Source: Flavihumibacter profundi (GTDB lineage Bacteria; Bacteroidota; Bacteroidia; Chitinophagales; Chitinophagaceae). Taken from it: a stretch of DNA of 64,000 nucleotides. The notes below the pieces were generated by a model that was not told the DNA's origin, made no database searches, and worked only from the letters and a program-made list of their open reading frames with translations. The DNA lies in the NCBI RefSeq assembly GCF_020076305.1, contig NZ_JAIQXE010000004.1:496001-560000 (forward strand), given 5' to 3'. The position numbers and the translations under genes were made by a program. The first letter of the stretch is position 1; each line of letters starts with the position of its first letter. This document shows, one piece after another, positions 9,492 to 18,491 of the stretch.

Positions 9492-10172
9492 ATGAGTGAA
9501 ATCATCCTGGAAGCAAGGCATATTTATAAACAGTTCAATGATCCGGTTACGATTGCTGTATTGAAGGATATTTCTTTTACGATCAATAAGGGAGAATTTG
9601 TTTCTGTGGTCGGCAAATCGGGCTGCGGAAAATCTACCTTGCTGTACATTTTGTCAACTATGGATACTGCGTACCAGGGTGAGTTGCTGATTGACAATGA
9701 AAAAATGACCGGGTTAAAAGAAAAAGAACTGGCCCGGGTCAGAAATGAAAAAATAGGTTTCGTATTCCAGTTCCACTACTTGCTGAATGAATTTTCTGTT
9801 TTGGAAAATATTATGCTGCCAGGGCGCAAACTGGCAAAAAAGCCGTTAGAAGAAATTGAACACAGGGCCATGGAATTGTTGAAAATATTAGGTATTGACA
9901 AACTAGCCGCCAAAAAAGCCACACAACTTTCGGGCGGTGAAAAACAACGGGTAGCCATTGCCAGGTCCCTGATTAATGAGCCACAAATTATTATGGCTGA
10001 TGAACCCACAGGAAACCTCGACAGGAAAAACAGTGAAATTGTATTTGATATTTTCCAAAAGCTAGCCAATGATTTAAACCAAAGCCTTCTGGTTGTAACC
10101 CATGATACAGAATTTGCCGCAAAAACAAAACGGATCATTGTAATGGAAGACGGGCGCATCGTCAGCCAATAA
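9492..10172 (+). CDS. ABC transporter ATP-binding protein (LolD/MacB type)
   Basis: A 226-residue ATPase with all canonical motifs: Walker A GKSGCGKST, Q-loop FVFQFHYLL, signature LSGGEKQRVAIAR, Walker [13 protein letters not shown] and the H-loop VVTHD. The GNLD after Walker B is typical of the LolD/MacB/FtsE branch that pairs with FtsX-like permeases. It is the third gene of the adaptor-permease-ATPase operon that starts at 7125. The exported substrate is unknown. Confidence 0.93.
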   Translation: MSEIILEARHIYKQFNDPVTIAVLKDISFTINKGEFVSVVGKSGCGKSTLLYILSTMDTAYQGELLIDNEKMTGLKEKELARVRNEKIGFVFQFHYLLNEFSVLENIMLPGRKLAKKPLEEIEHRAMELLKILGIDKLAAKKATQLSGGEKQRVAIARSLINEPQIIMADEPTGNLDRKNSEIVFDIFQKLANDLNQSLLVVTHDTEFAAKTKRIIVMEDGRIVSQ

Positions 10173-10184
10173 ACTGAACCTTCC

Positions 10185-10192
10185 TATCTTTG
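10185..10192 (+). promoter_or_regulatory. Putative -7 promoter element (TATCTTTG) of trmD
   Basis: Exact match to the Bacteroidota -7 consensus TAnnTTTG, located in the short gap between the ABC ATPase stop and the trmD ATG at 10197. No clear -33 TTG is visible. If active it would start transcription at or within a few bases of the ATG. Confidence 0.4.
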
Positions 10193-10196
10193 CTGC

Positions 10197-10871
10197 ATGC
10201 GCATAGATATCATTTCCATCATTCCCGAACTACTGGAGAGCCCGCTGGGCCATTCCATCATGAAAAGGGCCCAAAGTAAAGGCCTGCTGAATGTGCATGT
10301 ACACCAATTACGGCAATGGGCAGTGAATGAATATGGGCAGGTGGATGATTACCAGTACGGTGGTGGCGCTGGCATGGTTATGATGTGTGAGCCATTGGCC
10401 AGGGCAATCGATCAACTATCAGCAGAACGGTCTTATAATGAAATCATTTACATGACACCTGATGGCCAGCGTTTCGATCAAAGAACGGCCAACAGGCTTT
10501 CCCTTTCAGAGAATCTATTAATTATATGTGGGCATTATAAAGGAATAGACCAACGGATAAGAGACCATTATATAACATTGGAAATATCCATTGGAGATTA
10601 TGTGCTGAGTGGTGGAGAATTGGCTGCAGCTGTTGTGACAGACGCCATCGGACGCCTGATACCCGGTGTATTGAATGACGAAACATCGGCCCTGACAGAT
10701 TCATTCCAGGATGATTTACTGGCCCCCCCAGTATATACACGACCTGCTGATTTCAGGGGCTGGAAAGTTCCGGAAATCCTCTTAAGCGGCGACTTAAAAA
10801 AAGTGGAGGACTGGCGATATGAGCAAGCCCTCCAGAGAACAAAAGATCGCAGGCCCGACCTTATTGATTAA
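10197..10871 (+). CDS. trmD: tRNA (guanine-N1-)-methyltransferase TrmD
   Basis: A 224-residue SPOUT-fold methyltransferase that makes m1G37 in tRNAs reading CNN and GGN codons and prevents +1 frameshifting. The start [21 protein letters not shown] and the segments [30 protein letters not shown] and the knot loop [16 protein letters not shown] are all highly diagnostic. The C-terminal [19 protein letters not shown] segment is also conserved. It sits between an export operon and an MFS gene, not with rpsP, rimM or rplS, which accompany it in many other bacteria. Confidence 0.98.
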   Translation: MRIDIISIIPELLESPLGHSIMKRAQSKGLLNVHVHQLRQWAVNEYGQVDDYQYGGGAGMVMMCEPLARAIDQLSAERSYNEIIYMTPDGQRFDQRTANRLSLSENLLIICGHYKGIDQRIRDHYITLEISIGDYVLSGGELAAAVVTDAIGRLIPGVLNDETSALTDSFQDDLLAPPVYTRPADFRGWKVPEILLSGDLKKVEDWRYEQALQRTKDRRPDLID

Positions 10872-10956
10872 CTCAGGTAAATTCTTTTAATGTATTTACA
10901 AATTGTTAATTATCAAGGCAATACCTGACAACAAGGTTCCCTGAAGAATTTTTATG

Positions 10957-10964
10957 TATCTTTG
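10957..10964 (+). promoter_or_regulatory. Putative -7 promoter element (TATCTTTG) upstream of the MFS gene
   Basis: Exact TAnnTTTG match about 200 bases before the MFS start codon at 11162. If used, the transcript would carry a leader of roughly 190 nt that ends in the hairpin at 11115-11141. A -33 TTG is not obvious at the expected distance. Confidence 0.4.
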
Positions 10965-11114
10965 CAGGGTTAATTCATTTTATACACTGAGTGATTCAAC
11001 ATAGTAAGTATACTTCAGGTATTACTATTTTACATAAGCGCAGCATTTCTGCTAAGTGAAAATGATTCCCGGTGTCGCGCAGCTTGCCCCATTAATTTAA
11101 AAGTAAAACATAAC

Positions 11115-11141
11115 GATTGCCTGCTTTTCAAGCAGGCAATC
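11115..11141 (+). promoter_or_regulatory. Perfect 12-bp hairpin just before the MFS start codon
   Basis: Arms 11115-11126 and 11130-11141 are perfectly complementary with a 3-nt loop. Five more base pairs (ataac with gttat) can form across a 2-nt bulge. No T-run follows on either strand, so it is a poor intrinsic terminator. It ends 20 bases before the ATG, in the place where an operator or an RNA element controlling translation would act. Confidence 0.55.
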
Positions 11142-11161
11142 CTGTTATAATATGTACAATT

Positions 11162-12472
11162 ATGAACCAAACATTTTTTCCGCATACAGCAAAAAGAAGA
11201 CTTTATGTGGCCATGCCGGGTTCAACAAAACCGGTCACGAAACCAGGAAATTTTACAGTAAGTAAACCTTTAATCGATAAAACTTTCCTGGCTAACAATT
11301 CATTAAAAGCCAGCTTACTAACGCTCACCCTTGGTGGATTTAGTATTGGCATGACAGAATTCATGATGATGGGTGTGCTGCCGGATGTCGCCAAATCCCT
11401 GGCGATATCTATACCAACAGCAGGTAACCTGATTTCCATTTATGCCCTTGGCGTTGTAATTGGTGCGCCATTGATGGTAGCTTTAGCCGGACATTATCCA
11501 CCCAAAAGAGTACTGATGTACTTAATGCTTTTGTTCGCCCTTTTTAATGGCCTTTTCGCAATAGCTCCAAACTATTCCACCTTGCTATTAGCAAGGTTAT
11601 TTTCCGGATTGCCCCATGGCGCTTTTTTTGGCATGGGTGCTGTAGTAGCAAGTAAATTGGCAGATCCCGGCAGGGAAGCCAGAGCAGTTTCAATCATGTT
11701 CGCCGGACTCACCCTGGCCAATATAATTGGAGTACCACTGGGAACTTATATCGGACATAACCTGAGCTGGCGGATATCATTCGCTTTGATCGCATTTGTT
11801 TCCTTGGCTGCTGCAGGCAGCATAAAAAAATGGCTACCCAATTTACCAGCTGCACCAAATTATGGATTTAAAAAGAGCTTATCCGTATTACAGAAACTCG
11901 ATTTCTGGTTAATCATTGGTATTTCTGCGATCGGCACTGGGGGGTTGTTTGCATGGATCAGTTATATCGCCCCGCTAATGACGGAAGTTGCCGGGTTTGA
12001 TGGTAATTCAATTACTGCAATTATGATCATTGCCGGCGCAGGCATGGCGGCAGGAAATTTCCTGGGAGGAAGGCTGGCCGACAGGTTTTCACCTTTGAAA
12101 ACCACAAGCTTTCTACTGATGGCGATGGTTTTTGTGTTACTACTGGTTACACTTCTGGCTCCTTTTAAGATTGCAGCACTTTTAATGACTTTCGTTACAG
12201 GGGCTATCGCATTCGCAGTTATCGCTCCGATGCAGATGCTAATGATCAATGCAGCGAAGGAATCAGAAATGCTTGCTTCTGCATCCCTTCAGGCCAGCTC
12301 AAACATTGGGAATGCATTAGGTGCATTCCTGGGTGGGTTACCCATCATTGCCGGCTTCGGTTATGCCTCACCAGAATATGTTGGTGCAGCCCTTGCTTTT
12401 ACAGGATTCCTTTTTTGCATGGCCCTGGCCAGGAAAGAAAAATTAGCTGAAGTAGCTGCACCGACCTTTTAA
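11162..12472 (+). CDS. MFS transporter, DHA1/AraJ-type efflux
   Basis: A 12-segment major facilitator of 436 residues from the ATG at 11162. The upstream extension to 11117 lies inside the hairpin and is rejected. After an unusual hydrophilic N-terminal stretch of about 45 residues come FSIGMTEFMMMGVLPDVA (the DHA1 motif D1 of AraJ/YdhP/SotB-like carriers), the loop-2/3 PPKRVLMY, and the LSGLPHGAFFGMGA antiporter-type motif C. Family members export sugars, arabinose-like compounds or drugs using the proton gradient. It ends 2 bp from the stop of the convergent GH172 gene. Confidence 0.87.
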   Translation: MNQTFFPHTAKRRLYVAMPGSTKPVTKPGNFTVSKPLIDKTFLANNSLKASLLTLTLGGFSIGMTEFMMMGVLPDVAKSLAISIPTAGNLISIYALGVVIGAPLMVALAGHYPPKRVLMYLMLLFALFNGLFAIAPNYSTLLLARLFSGLPHGAFFGMGAVVASKLADPGREARAVSIMFAGLTLANIIGVPLGTYIGHNLSWRISFALIAFVSLAAAGSIKKWLPNLPAAPNYGFKKSLSVLQKLDFWLIIGISAIGTGGLFAWISYIAPLMTEVAGFDGNSITAIMIIAGAGMAAGNFLGGRLADRFSPLKTTSFLLMAMVFVLLLVTLLAPFKIAALLMTFVTGAIAFAVIAPMQMLMINAAKESEMLASASLQASSNIGNALGAFLGGLPIIAGFGYASPEYVGAALAFTGFLFCMALARKEKLAEVAAPTF

Positions 12473-12474
12473 AA

Positions 12475-13635
12475 TCAGTTTACTTCCAACTCATCTTTTG
12501 AAGGGAATTTCGGGAAGCTGGTATGCGGTTCGGTCTGGTACCAAAACACAACAGAAGCAATGTCATCCTGTAAAGGAAGATAACGGCCGCCACTGCGCCA
12601 GCCCAACGCCTGGATTGTTACTTTCAGGTCCTTTTCGAACCGAATGGGATCTGTAATATGCCAGCGGTACATGCCAAACCGCTGCGATACATCGTAATGC
12701 CCATCCCCTTTTATCACCTGGTGCAAACCGGCATAAGCAGTTGAGAATTCCGTATAATTGGTTTCGTCCACACCTGCAACATTTTTCCTGCGTGTATCGA
12801 AATCGTATGAACCGCAGAAATAGTCTTCTGTACCTGTGCCACAGATTGTTGGATACTCGGTATCACCATCCATGAAAAATTTTATCTCGCCTTCACCCCA
12901 CCAGCCATTGTTGTGCACGCCCCATGCTATGTAAGTGCCTACATATTGTCCGCGTCCTTTGATATTATCCACCAAAACATAATCCTTTTTATAAGGCAGC
13001 GGATTAGTACGGTTAAACTGCGCATGGAAATAGGCCGCATCTGAAGGCACATCAGTTAAAATATAATCCACCTGGTAATAAAGGACCATATCATCATTAT
13101 CAATATTCTCCATGGTAATCCTGCACTTTTTACGAAAAGGCATGGGCCAGTAACAATTGAATGCGCTTCCCGGATTAACTGTAACAGGTAAAGAATTCAA
13201 ATGAGAATACTGTCCCCAACCCATACAAAAAAAATCTCCTACCGGTGCCTCCACAGAAGGAGTTGCCTCATCATCCCAATAAAAACGAATGATGGAATTC
13301 CGCCAGTTGCCTGTTGGTGTCATCCAGATATGCTGGATGGAACCGGATCCATCAATTTCCGCTACAGTATATGTTGTTTTTGATTTGATCACTACACTCG
13401 GACTCACTTTCCAACCTTTTCCCAGTTCACGTGATGCATTTGACCCCGTGCCTTTGGTAGCCATGCCACCCTTACCTTTTTCACCATTAAAATTCTCCGG
13501 ACTGATTGACCTTGTTTTTGCGTCAGACATACGATACAGGTTACCCAGGTTGGCATCGATACCATTAAACTTTTGCTGGGCCTGCAATTGTCCAAGAATA
13601 CAAAAAGCGAATGCAAGCGTTAGAATTTTCTGCAT
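12475..13635 (-). CDS. GH172 (DUF2961) glycoside hydrolase, exported
   Basis: A 386-residue protein from the ATG at 13635; the longer frame starts at a TTG. The signal peptide ends near QLQAQ. The DUF2961 signature is clear: ENFNGEKGKGGMA, then GSIQHIWMT, FYWDDEATPSVEAPVGDFF, a GQYVGTYIAWG strand and the acidic GEGEIKFFMDGD TEYPTICGTGTEDYFCGSYDF region. GH172 members characterised so far act on alpha-D-fructofuranosides (difructose dianhydride I) and alpha-D-arabinofuranosides. It is the last gene of the operon headed by the UxaA-family dehydratase, with a 12-bp gap to the FAH gene, which supports a role in releasing the sugar that the operon then processes. Confidence 0.87.
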   Translation of the reverse strand: MQKILTLAFAFCILGQLQAQQKFNGIDANLGNLYRMSDAKTRSISPENFNGEKGKGGMATKGTGSNASRELGKGWKVSPSVVIKSKTTYTVAEIDGSGSIQHIWMTPTGNWRNSIIRFYWDDEATPSVEAPVGDFFCMGWGQYSHLNSLPVTVNPGSAFNCYWPMPFRKKCRITMENIDNDDMVLYYQVDYILTDVPSDAAYFHAQFNRTNPLPYKKDYVLVDNIKGRGQYVGTYIAWGVHNNGWWGEGEIKFFMDGDTEYPTICGTGTEDYFCGSYDFDTRRKNVAGVDETNYTEFSTAYAGLHQVIKGDGHYDVSQRFGMYRWHITDPIRFEKDLKVTIQALGWRSGGRYLPLQDDIASVVFWYQTEPHTSFPKFPSKDELEVN

Positions 13636-13647
13636 GATTGGCAAGTT

Positions 13648-14505
13648 TTATTTTTTTGAAATTTTTATTCCAATTGTATTCGTTAAGGTACCAATTCCTT
13701 CAATGTAAATGTTTACAATATCGCCTTCCTTTAGAGTGAAATCGTTAGGCGGCACAACACAGGTGCCAGTCATAAGAAAAGCGCCTGAGTCAAAATCCAT
13801 CTCCTTAAACAGCCATCCGGCTAACTCGGTCAGGCTTCGTTTCATCCGGTTAAGGGATGTGGCATCATCAAAAAGTTTTACTCCGTCGCGAATGATTTCC
13901 ATCTGGATTTTAGTATCGGGCGAAATTGGTTTGTCCAAAATCCATAAGCATGGACCAAGTGCGGCACTTCTTTCATACATTTTTGCCTGGGGCAGGTATA
14001 AAGGATTCTCCCCTTCAATACTTCTTGAACTCATGTCATTACCGATGGTATAAGCCTGGATATTCCCACCGGTACTAATGAATAAAGTGAGCTCAGGTTC
14101 AGGCACATCCCAGGTGGAATCCTTGCGGATATGCACTATTCCACCAGGTCCTGCAACCCGATGGGGAAGGGATTTAAAAAACAATTCAGGCCTCTCTGCT
14201 TCATATACCCGCTGGTAACAATCAGCCGCACCCGAATCTTCTGACTCTTCCATCCTGGCATCGCGGCTCCTTAAATAAGTTACCCCGGCTGCCCATACTT
14301 CCTGCGAACCTATTGGTGGAAGCAGGAAATCTGTTAACCACTGATTTGCAGTTGTAGCATCCAATTTCCATTCTTCTTTCAAACTTTCTTGCAGGTAAGC
14401 AAACAAATCCTCCCGGTTAATGAGTTTATCCCAGGTTACGCCAATTTTGTAAAACTGCCCTTCTTTTTGAAGGACATTGCCTTTTAATGTCTTGTAGAGA
14501 TGCAT
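13648..14505 (-). CDS. FAH-family protein, candidate 2-keto-3-deoxy-D-arabinonate dehydratase
   Basis: A 285-residue cytoplasmic protein with no signal peptide. The metal site of the fumarylacetoacetate hydrolase fold is visible as EPELTLF (two Glu ligands) and [14 protein letters not shown] (Asp ligand). The N-terminal half has [19 protein letters not shown] and [10 protein letters not shown], as in archaeal and bacterial 2-keto-3-deoxy-arabinonate dehydratases. These convert the keto-deoxy acid to 2-oxoglutarate semialdehyde. Other FAH enzymes hydrolyse acylpyruvates, so the exact reaction is inferred from the operon partners: a sugar-acid dehydratase upstream and GH172 downstream. It lies 2 bp after the preceding lipoprotein gene. 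Confidence 0.75.
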   Translation of the reverse strand: MHLYKTLKGNVLQKEGQFYKIGVTWDKLINREDLFAYLQESLKEEWKLDATTANQWLTDFLLPPIGSQEVWAAGVTYLRSRDARMEESEDSGAADCYQRVYEAERPELFFKSLPHRVAGPGGIVHIRKDSTWDVPEPELTLFISTGGNIQAYTIGNDMSSRSIEGENPLYLPQAKMYERSAALGPCLWILDKPISPDTKIQMEIIRDGVKLFDDATSLNRMKRSLTELAGWLFKEMDFDSGAFLMTGTCVVPPNDFTLKEGDIVNIYIEGIGTLTNTIGIKISKK

Positions 14506-14507
14506 TG

Positions 14508-15740
14508 TTATTTTTTTATATCGTCAAGGTTAACGCCCAAAAGTTGACTAACCAACTGCTTCATGCTTTTATAGTCACCAGTTAAGTGACAGGTTATTTG
14601 CCGGTACTCGCCGGTTTGTCCCTTTTTCAATTCAAGAGCGGGTGAAGATGATTCGATCTCGAAAAAAGGCCCCATCTGCGTTCCATCCGCTAACGGTCCG
14701 TCATTGTATGAATTGATCACATCACCTTTGTAGGGTTCTTTTTGCAATTCCCATTTGCTGTTTACATAAGGTGAATTTTTATGCACGGTGGGAATTACTA
14801 ATGTCAATACGTTTTTTTCAAAATCAAATCCCGCCGCCAATGGTTTTGCAATTGCCGGAGATAAGCCAATCTTGCTGCGGTATTTGCCATCGCAGGTAAA
14901 GAAGAGTACACTGTCTTTTACATGCAACCTGTCAGGCGGTACAGTTCCAAAATAGTTGTCAGTGATATAGGATTTAGCATTTTCAATTGGACTAAATGGA
15001 ATCATAACCACCGTTTCCGGGGAAGGAGTAAACATACCCAGCAACCAGATTGATAACAACCCCTTCTCTTTTGTCCAGTCAGACTCCCCGATATTCGTTA
15101 TGCTATTAACAGTTTCATACCCGACCATGCTGATATCTTCCGATATATTAGTCTGCAATTTGCGGGCGAGATCTGCTTTATCCAAAAGGTGTATGGAGCG
15201 TATAATATTGAGGTTGAAAACAGTTCCGCTATAGTTAGTGAGTTGTGTTTTCTTGGAAAAAGTCGCTGATGTATCAGTAGCCTTTTCAATGATATAAGCT
15301 TCTGTATCAATTACCGGCGGAACCTGCCAGTTGGCAATATTAAAGGAATCCTTTCCCTTGAAATAAATGGAATATTGCCCGCCTTCCGGCCCAAGCCAGA
15401 AACGTTCTTCACCACCATAGGGATTGAATTGTTTCTTCTTTTCGGGCGCGGCTATTAAATTGTAATTCAACCAACCGAAGCTGGCACCAGAATCACCGGC
15501 GGCTGTGCTTGTCATAACTCTTCCCTGGTAACCCGCCGCCAGCAACACCTTCGAAGAACCATCGGCACTCATCAGTTCGATGGCACCTGGTACATGTGCC
15601 TTTATGAATTTCAGGTCATCGCCATAGGTGGCATTGTTATGAATTACATCCGGTTTCTTGTCTTCCATTTTCTTTACAGGATTATTGCAAGCCGCTGCAA
15701 TGGATAAAAAAACTAATCCAACCCAGGTAAATACGCGCAT
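14508..15740 (-). CDS. Uncharacterised lipoprotein (possibly DUF6786, aldose-epimerase-like)
   Basis: A 410-residue lipoprotein with lipobox AAAC (Cys 18). The body contains [31 protein letters not shown] and a late [13 protein letters not shown] segment. The [10 protein letters not shown] motif recalls proteins with a galactose mutarotase-like beta-sandwich that are common beside sugar catabolic genes in Bacteroidota. I think it belongs to the family listed as DUF6786, but I could not check this. A mutarotase or sugar-binding role would suit its place between the dehydratase and FAH genes, with gaps of 15 bp and 2 bp. No catalytic residues can be named. Confidence 0.6.
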   Translation of the reverse strand: MRVFTWVGLVFLSIAAACNNPVKKMEDKKPDVIHNNATYGDDLKFIKAHVPGAIELMSADGSSKVLLAAGYQGRVMTSTAAGDSGASFGWLNYNLIAAPEKKKQFNPYGGEERFWLGPEGGQYSIYFKGKDSFNIANWQVPPVIDTEAYIIEKATDTSATFSKKTQLTNYSGTVFNLNIIRSIHLLDKADLARKLQTNISEDISMVGYETVNSITNIGESDWTKEKGLLSIWLLGMFTPSPETVVMIPFSPIENAKSYITDNYFGTVPPDRLHVKDSVLFFTCDGKYRSKIGLSPAIAKPLAAGFDFEKNVLTLVIPTVHKNSPYVNSKWELQKEPYKGDVINSYNDGPLADGTQMGPFFEIESSSPALELKKGQTGEYRQITCHLTGDYKSMKQLVSQLLGVNLDDIKK

Positions 15741-15755
15741 AATTGTAAAATTTCA

Positions 15756-17411
15756 CTATAGAGAAATACCTCTTTTCCAGGGAATAAAATCATCATGACC
15801 TGCTGCACTTGCTTTTACCGGCATTTCACCACTTGCCATTTTGATGATTGTTTCAAAAATCCGTTCACCGGCTTCTTCAACTGTTTCCTTACCATCTATA
15901 ATTGTTCCGGTATCAATATCGATAATATCATTCATTTTTTGAAAAAGTGCTGTATTAGTGCTGACTTTTACTACAGGTGCAATGGGATTTCCGGTTGGTG
16001 TTCCCAATCCGGTTGTAAACACAACAATTGTTGCGCCAGATCCCACTTCTGCTGTAGTAGATTCAATGTCGCTACCTGGTGTGCATAATAAATTCAGTCC
16101 GGGTTTTGTTATTTTTTCGGGATAATCCAGGACAGCAGTAACTGGTGATGATCCGCCCTTTTTCGCTGCTCCGGCGCTTTTCATGGCATCAGTAATTAAT
16201 CCGTCGCGAATATTACCGGCAGAAGGATTGGAATCAAAACCTGAGCCAACTGCTTTTGCCCTTGCAAAATAATCGCGTATCAGTTGTATAAACCGCTCAG
16301 CTGTTTTATCATCAATACAACGGTCGCTTAAGTTTTGTTCAACTCCGCATAATTCCGGAAACTCCGACAAAACTACAGTTCCGCCAAGAGCTACTAAAAT
16401 ATCAGAAACATGGCCTAAAGCCGGATTAGCTGAAATACCTGAAAATCCATCTGATCCGCCACATTCCAAACCCACTACCAGTTTGCTAAGAGGTGCCGGT
16501 TCCCGTTTGCATTGATTCGCAGTTATCAGCCCGGCAAAAGTTTGTTTGGTAGCCTGCACCAGCATTTCTGTTTCGTTGCCAATGGCCTGTTGCTCCAATA
16601 AAAACAAAGGCTTAGAGAAATGGGGATCCCGTTTATGAATTTCTTCCTCAAGAATTGCCAATTGTGCATTCTGGCAACCAAGACTTAAGACAGTAGCGCC
16701 TGCAACATTTGGATGGGTAATATAGCCAGCCAGCAACCCACATAAGGCTGTAGTATCATCTTTGGTACCTGCACACCCCAGAGTATGGTTAAGTATCTTA
16801 ATACCATCCACATTCGGGAAGAGTTTTTGCTGTGTGCTCCTTATTTCATCCAGGGTGATCGTACTGTTCAATATTTCATCCGCGGTTTTTCCTGCTTTGT
16901 ATTGATCAGCCAGGGATTCGGCAATAGATTCGTACTTTGACTTATTTTCTTTATAACCCAGCGCTTTTACCAGTGCTTCCTGCAAGGCATCCACATTTTT
17001 GTTTTCACAAAAAACCATGGGCAAAATCAGCCAATGGTTGGCGGTGCCAACAGAACCGTCTGCACGATAATAGCCCATAAAGGACCTTTGCTGCCATTTC
17101 GAAACATCGGGCTTAGTCCAATTGGTCTGCCGCTCTTTCAGGCTAAACCCCTGTGTTGCATGCACAATATTTTTTGTAGTGACCAGGCTCCCGCAGGGAA
17201 TTGCAGTTAGGGCTTTGCCCACAATAACACCATACATTATCACTTCCGAACCTTCCGGAATGTCATCAGAGGCAAACTTATGTTTGGCAGGGATTGCATC
17301 GCGCAAAGTGATTTCACCAGAAATTCCGGTAACTATATCCCCTTTTAATAAGGCGGAAAGTGCCACGGCGACATTATCGCCGGGATTAATTTTAAGTGTT
17401 GTTTGTTTCAT
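15756..17411 (-). CDS. UxaA-family altronate/galactarate-type sugar-acid dehydratase
   Basis: A 551-residue protein from the ATG at 17411 (the longer frame opens with TTG). It has an N-terminal SAF domain (IKPGDNVAVAL-like start, about residues 1-95) joined to the large UxaA catalytic part, with YYRADGSVGTANHWLILP, ILNHTLGCAGTKDDT, LSLGCQNAQL, GLECGGSDGFSGI and the C-terminal GLGTPTGNPIAPVVKVS. The conserved Cys residues in GCAG, GCQN and LECGG are candidate metal ligands. Family members dehydrate D-altronate, D-galactarate or other aldonates to 2-keto-3-deoxy acids in the cytoplasm. It heads the operon and is divergent from the AraC gene, its probable regulator. Arabinonate is a possible substrate given GH172 and the FAH enzyme. 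Confidence 0.88.
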   Translation of the reverse strand: MKQTTLKINPGDNVAVALSALLKGDIVTGISGEITLRDAIPAKHKFASDDIPEGSEVIMYGVIVGKALTAIPCGSLVTTKNIVHATQGFSLKERQTNWTKPDVSKWQQRSFMGYYRADGSVGTANHWLILPMVFCENKNVDALQEALVKALGYKENKSKYESIAESLADQYKAGKTADEILNSTITLDEIRSTQQKLFPNVDGIKILNHTLGCAGTKDDTTALCGLLAGYITHPNVAGATVLSLGCQNAQLAILEEEIHKRDPHFSKPLFLLEQQAIGNETEMLVQATKQTFAGLITANQCKREPAPLSKLVVGLECGGSDGFSGISANPALGHVSDILVALGGTVVLSEFPELCGVEQNLSDRCIDDKTAERFIQLIRDYFARAKAVGSGFDSNPSAGNIRDGLITDAMKSAGAAKKGGSSPVTAVLDYPEKITKPGLNLLCTPGSDIESTTAEVGSGATIVVFTTGLGTPTGNPIAPVVKVSTNTALFQKMNDIIDIDTGTIIDGKETVEEAGERIFETIIKMASGEMPVKASAAGHDDFIPWKRGISL

Positions 17412-17606
17412 GCAACACAAAGGAATAGGAATAGCCGTTTCAAAATAGGCAAATTGTTTGCTTAAATTGGTATAATATTGGCATATTTAAAATAATGTCC
17501 CCTGCTAATTTTAAACAAAAAACAGAGAAATAAAAGGGAATTTAATTAGTTTAGTATAATTGCAGCAATATTTATTATTGCCATAATAGTATGAATTGAG
17601 ACCATC
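17412..17606. promoter_or_regulatory. Divergent control region of the sugar-acid operon and its AraC regulator
   Basis: AT-rich 195-bp spacer between the divergent starts at 17411 (-) and 17607 (+). It must contain the promoters of both transcription units. A TATAATTGC string near 17555-17563 resembles a -7 element for the araC-type gene. No clear direct repeat for AraC binding could be identified by eye. Confidence 0.45.
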
Positions 17607-18485
17607 ATGAAACCAATTCTCAGGAAAGTTGACACGGGTCATCATTATTCTTTTAGCATAAGGGAAGACATCTTTCCTTACCTGTATAATCGCTGGCATT
17701 ACCATCCTGAGATTGAACTTACACTTATCAGGAAAGGAACAGGAATAAGGCTGGTTGGAGACAGTGTGGAAAAATTTGAAGACAACGACCTTGTGCTTTT
17801 AGGATCAAGCCTGCCGCATTACTGGAGGAGTGATGCAAAATATTTTGAAGAAGGCGCCGACCTTCATGTTGAAGCAATTGCCATTCATTTCAAGGAAGAC
17901 TGCTGGGGTAAAGAATTATTTGATATGCCCGAATTTGCAACAGTTAAAAAACTATTACTGGATGCCAAGAAAGGTATTGAGATTACCGGGAAAACAAAAA
18001 AAATACTGGTCCCGCTGATGGAAGAAATTTTAATGTCTAAAAATGCCCGGCGGGTAATCCTTTTACTGGATATGCTGCAAATAATCTCAACTTCAAAAGA
18101 TATTAAAGCATTATCCAGTGCAGGCTTTTCTAAAACCTATGACCATTCCAACACAGACCGTATAAATGAAATTTACAACTATACCTTCAACAATTTCCAG
18201 AAGGAAATCAGTATCAGGGAAATTGCAGCAGCAGTGAATATCAGCCACAATTCTTTTTGCCGGTATTTCAAAACCAGGACCACCAAAACCTATTGGCAAT
18301 TTTTACTTGAAGTGCGTATTGGCTATGCATGCAAGCTGTTGATAGATGATAAAATGAGTGTGGCCCGTATATGTTATGATTGCGGCTTTAATAACCTGTC
18401 TAACTTCAACCGGCATTTCAAAAACATGCTGGGAATGACACCACTTCAGTACAGCAAAACATTTCTCCAGGATAAGCGGAAATAA
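17607..18485 (+). CDS. AraC-family transcriptional regulator
   Basis: A 292-residue regulator. Residues 1-120 form a cupin-like sensing domain (WHYHPEIELTLIRKGTG, then LVLLGSSLPHYW). The C-terminal 100 residues carry two helix-turn-helix motifs: ISIREIAAAVNISHNSFCRYFK and MSVARICYDCGFNNLSNFNRHFK, followed by MTPLQYSKTF. This is the architecture of sugar-responsive AraC regulators. It is transcribed away from the UxaA-family operon with a 195-bp common spacer, so control of that operon is the simplest hypothesis. It converges on the SlyD-like gene with only 6 bp between stops. Confidence 0.9.
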   Translation: MKPILRKVDTGHHYSFSIREDIFPYLYNRWHYHPEIELTLIRKGTGIRLVGDSVEKFEDNDLVLLGSSLPHYWRSDAKYFEEGADLHVEAIAIHFKEDCWGKELFDMPEFATVKKLLLDAKKGIEITGKTKKILVPLMEEILMSKNARRVILLLDMLQIISTSKDIKALSSAGFSKTYDHSNTDRINEIYNYTFNNFQKEISIREIAAAVNISHNSFCRYFKTRTTKTYWQFLLEVRIGYACKLLIDDKMSVARICYDCGFNNLSNFNRHFKNMLGMTPLQYSKTFLQDKRK

Positions 18486-18491
18486 TTCCTA

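Noticed and set aside
10965-11115. SAM-II or other known riboswitch in the MFS leader
   Set aside because: A TGATT ... GCTTGC string gave a faint resemblance to SAM-II, but the paired arms and the conserved 3' part are missing, so no riboswitch class is claimed.
11117-11161. Upstream start codon for the MFS transporter at 11117
   Set aside because: It lies inside the hairpin and the added 15 residues are not transporter-like; the ATG at 11162 is preferred.
15795-16088. Cys-rich 97-codon frame on the plus strand
   Set aside because: It is the antisense shadow of the UxaA-family gene, which is strongly supported; the Cys content comes from reversed codons.
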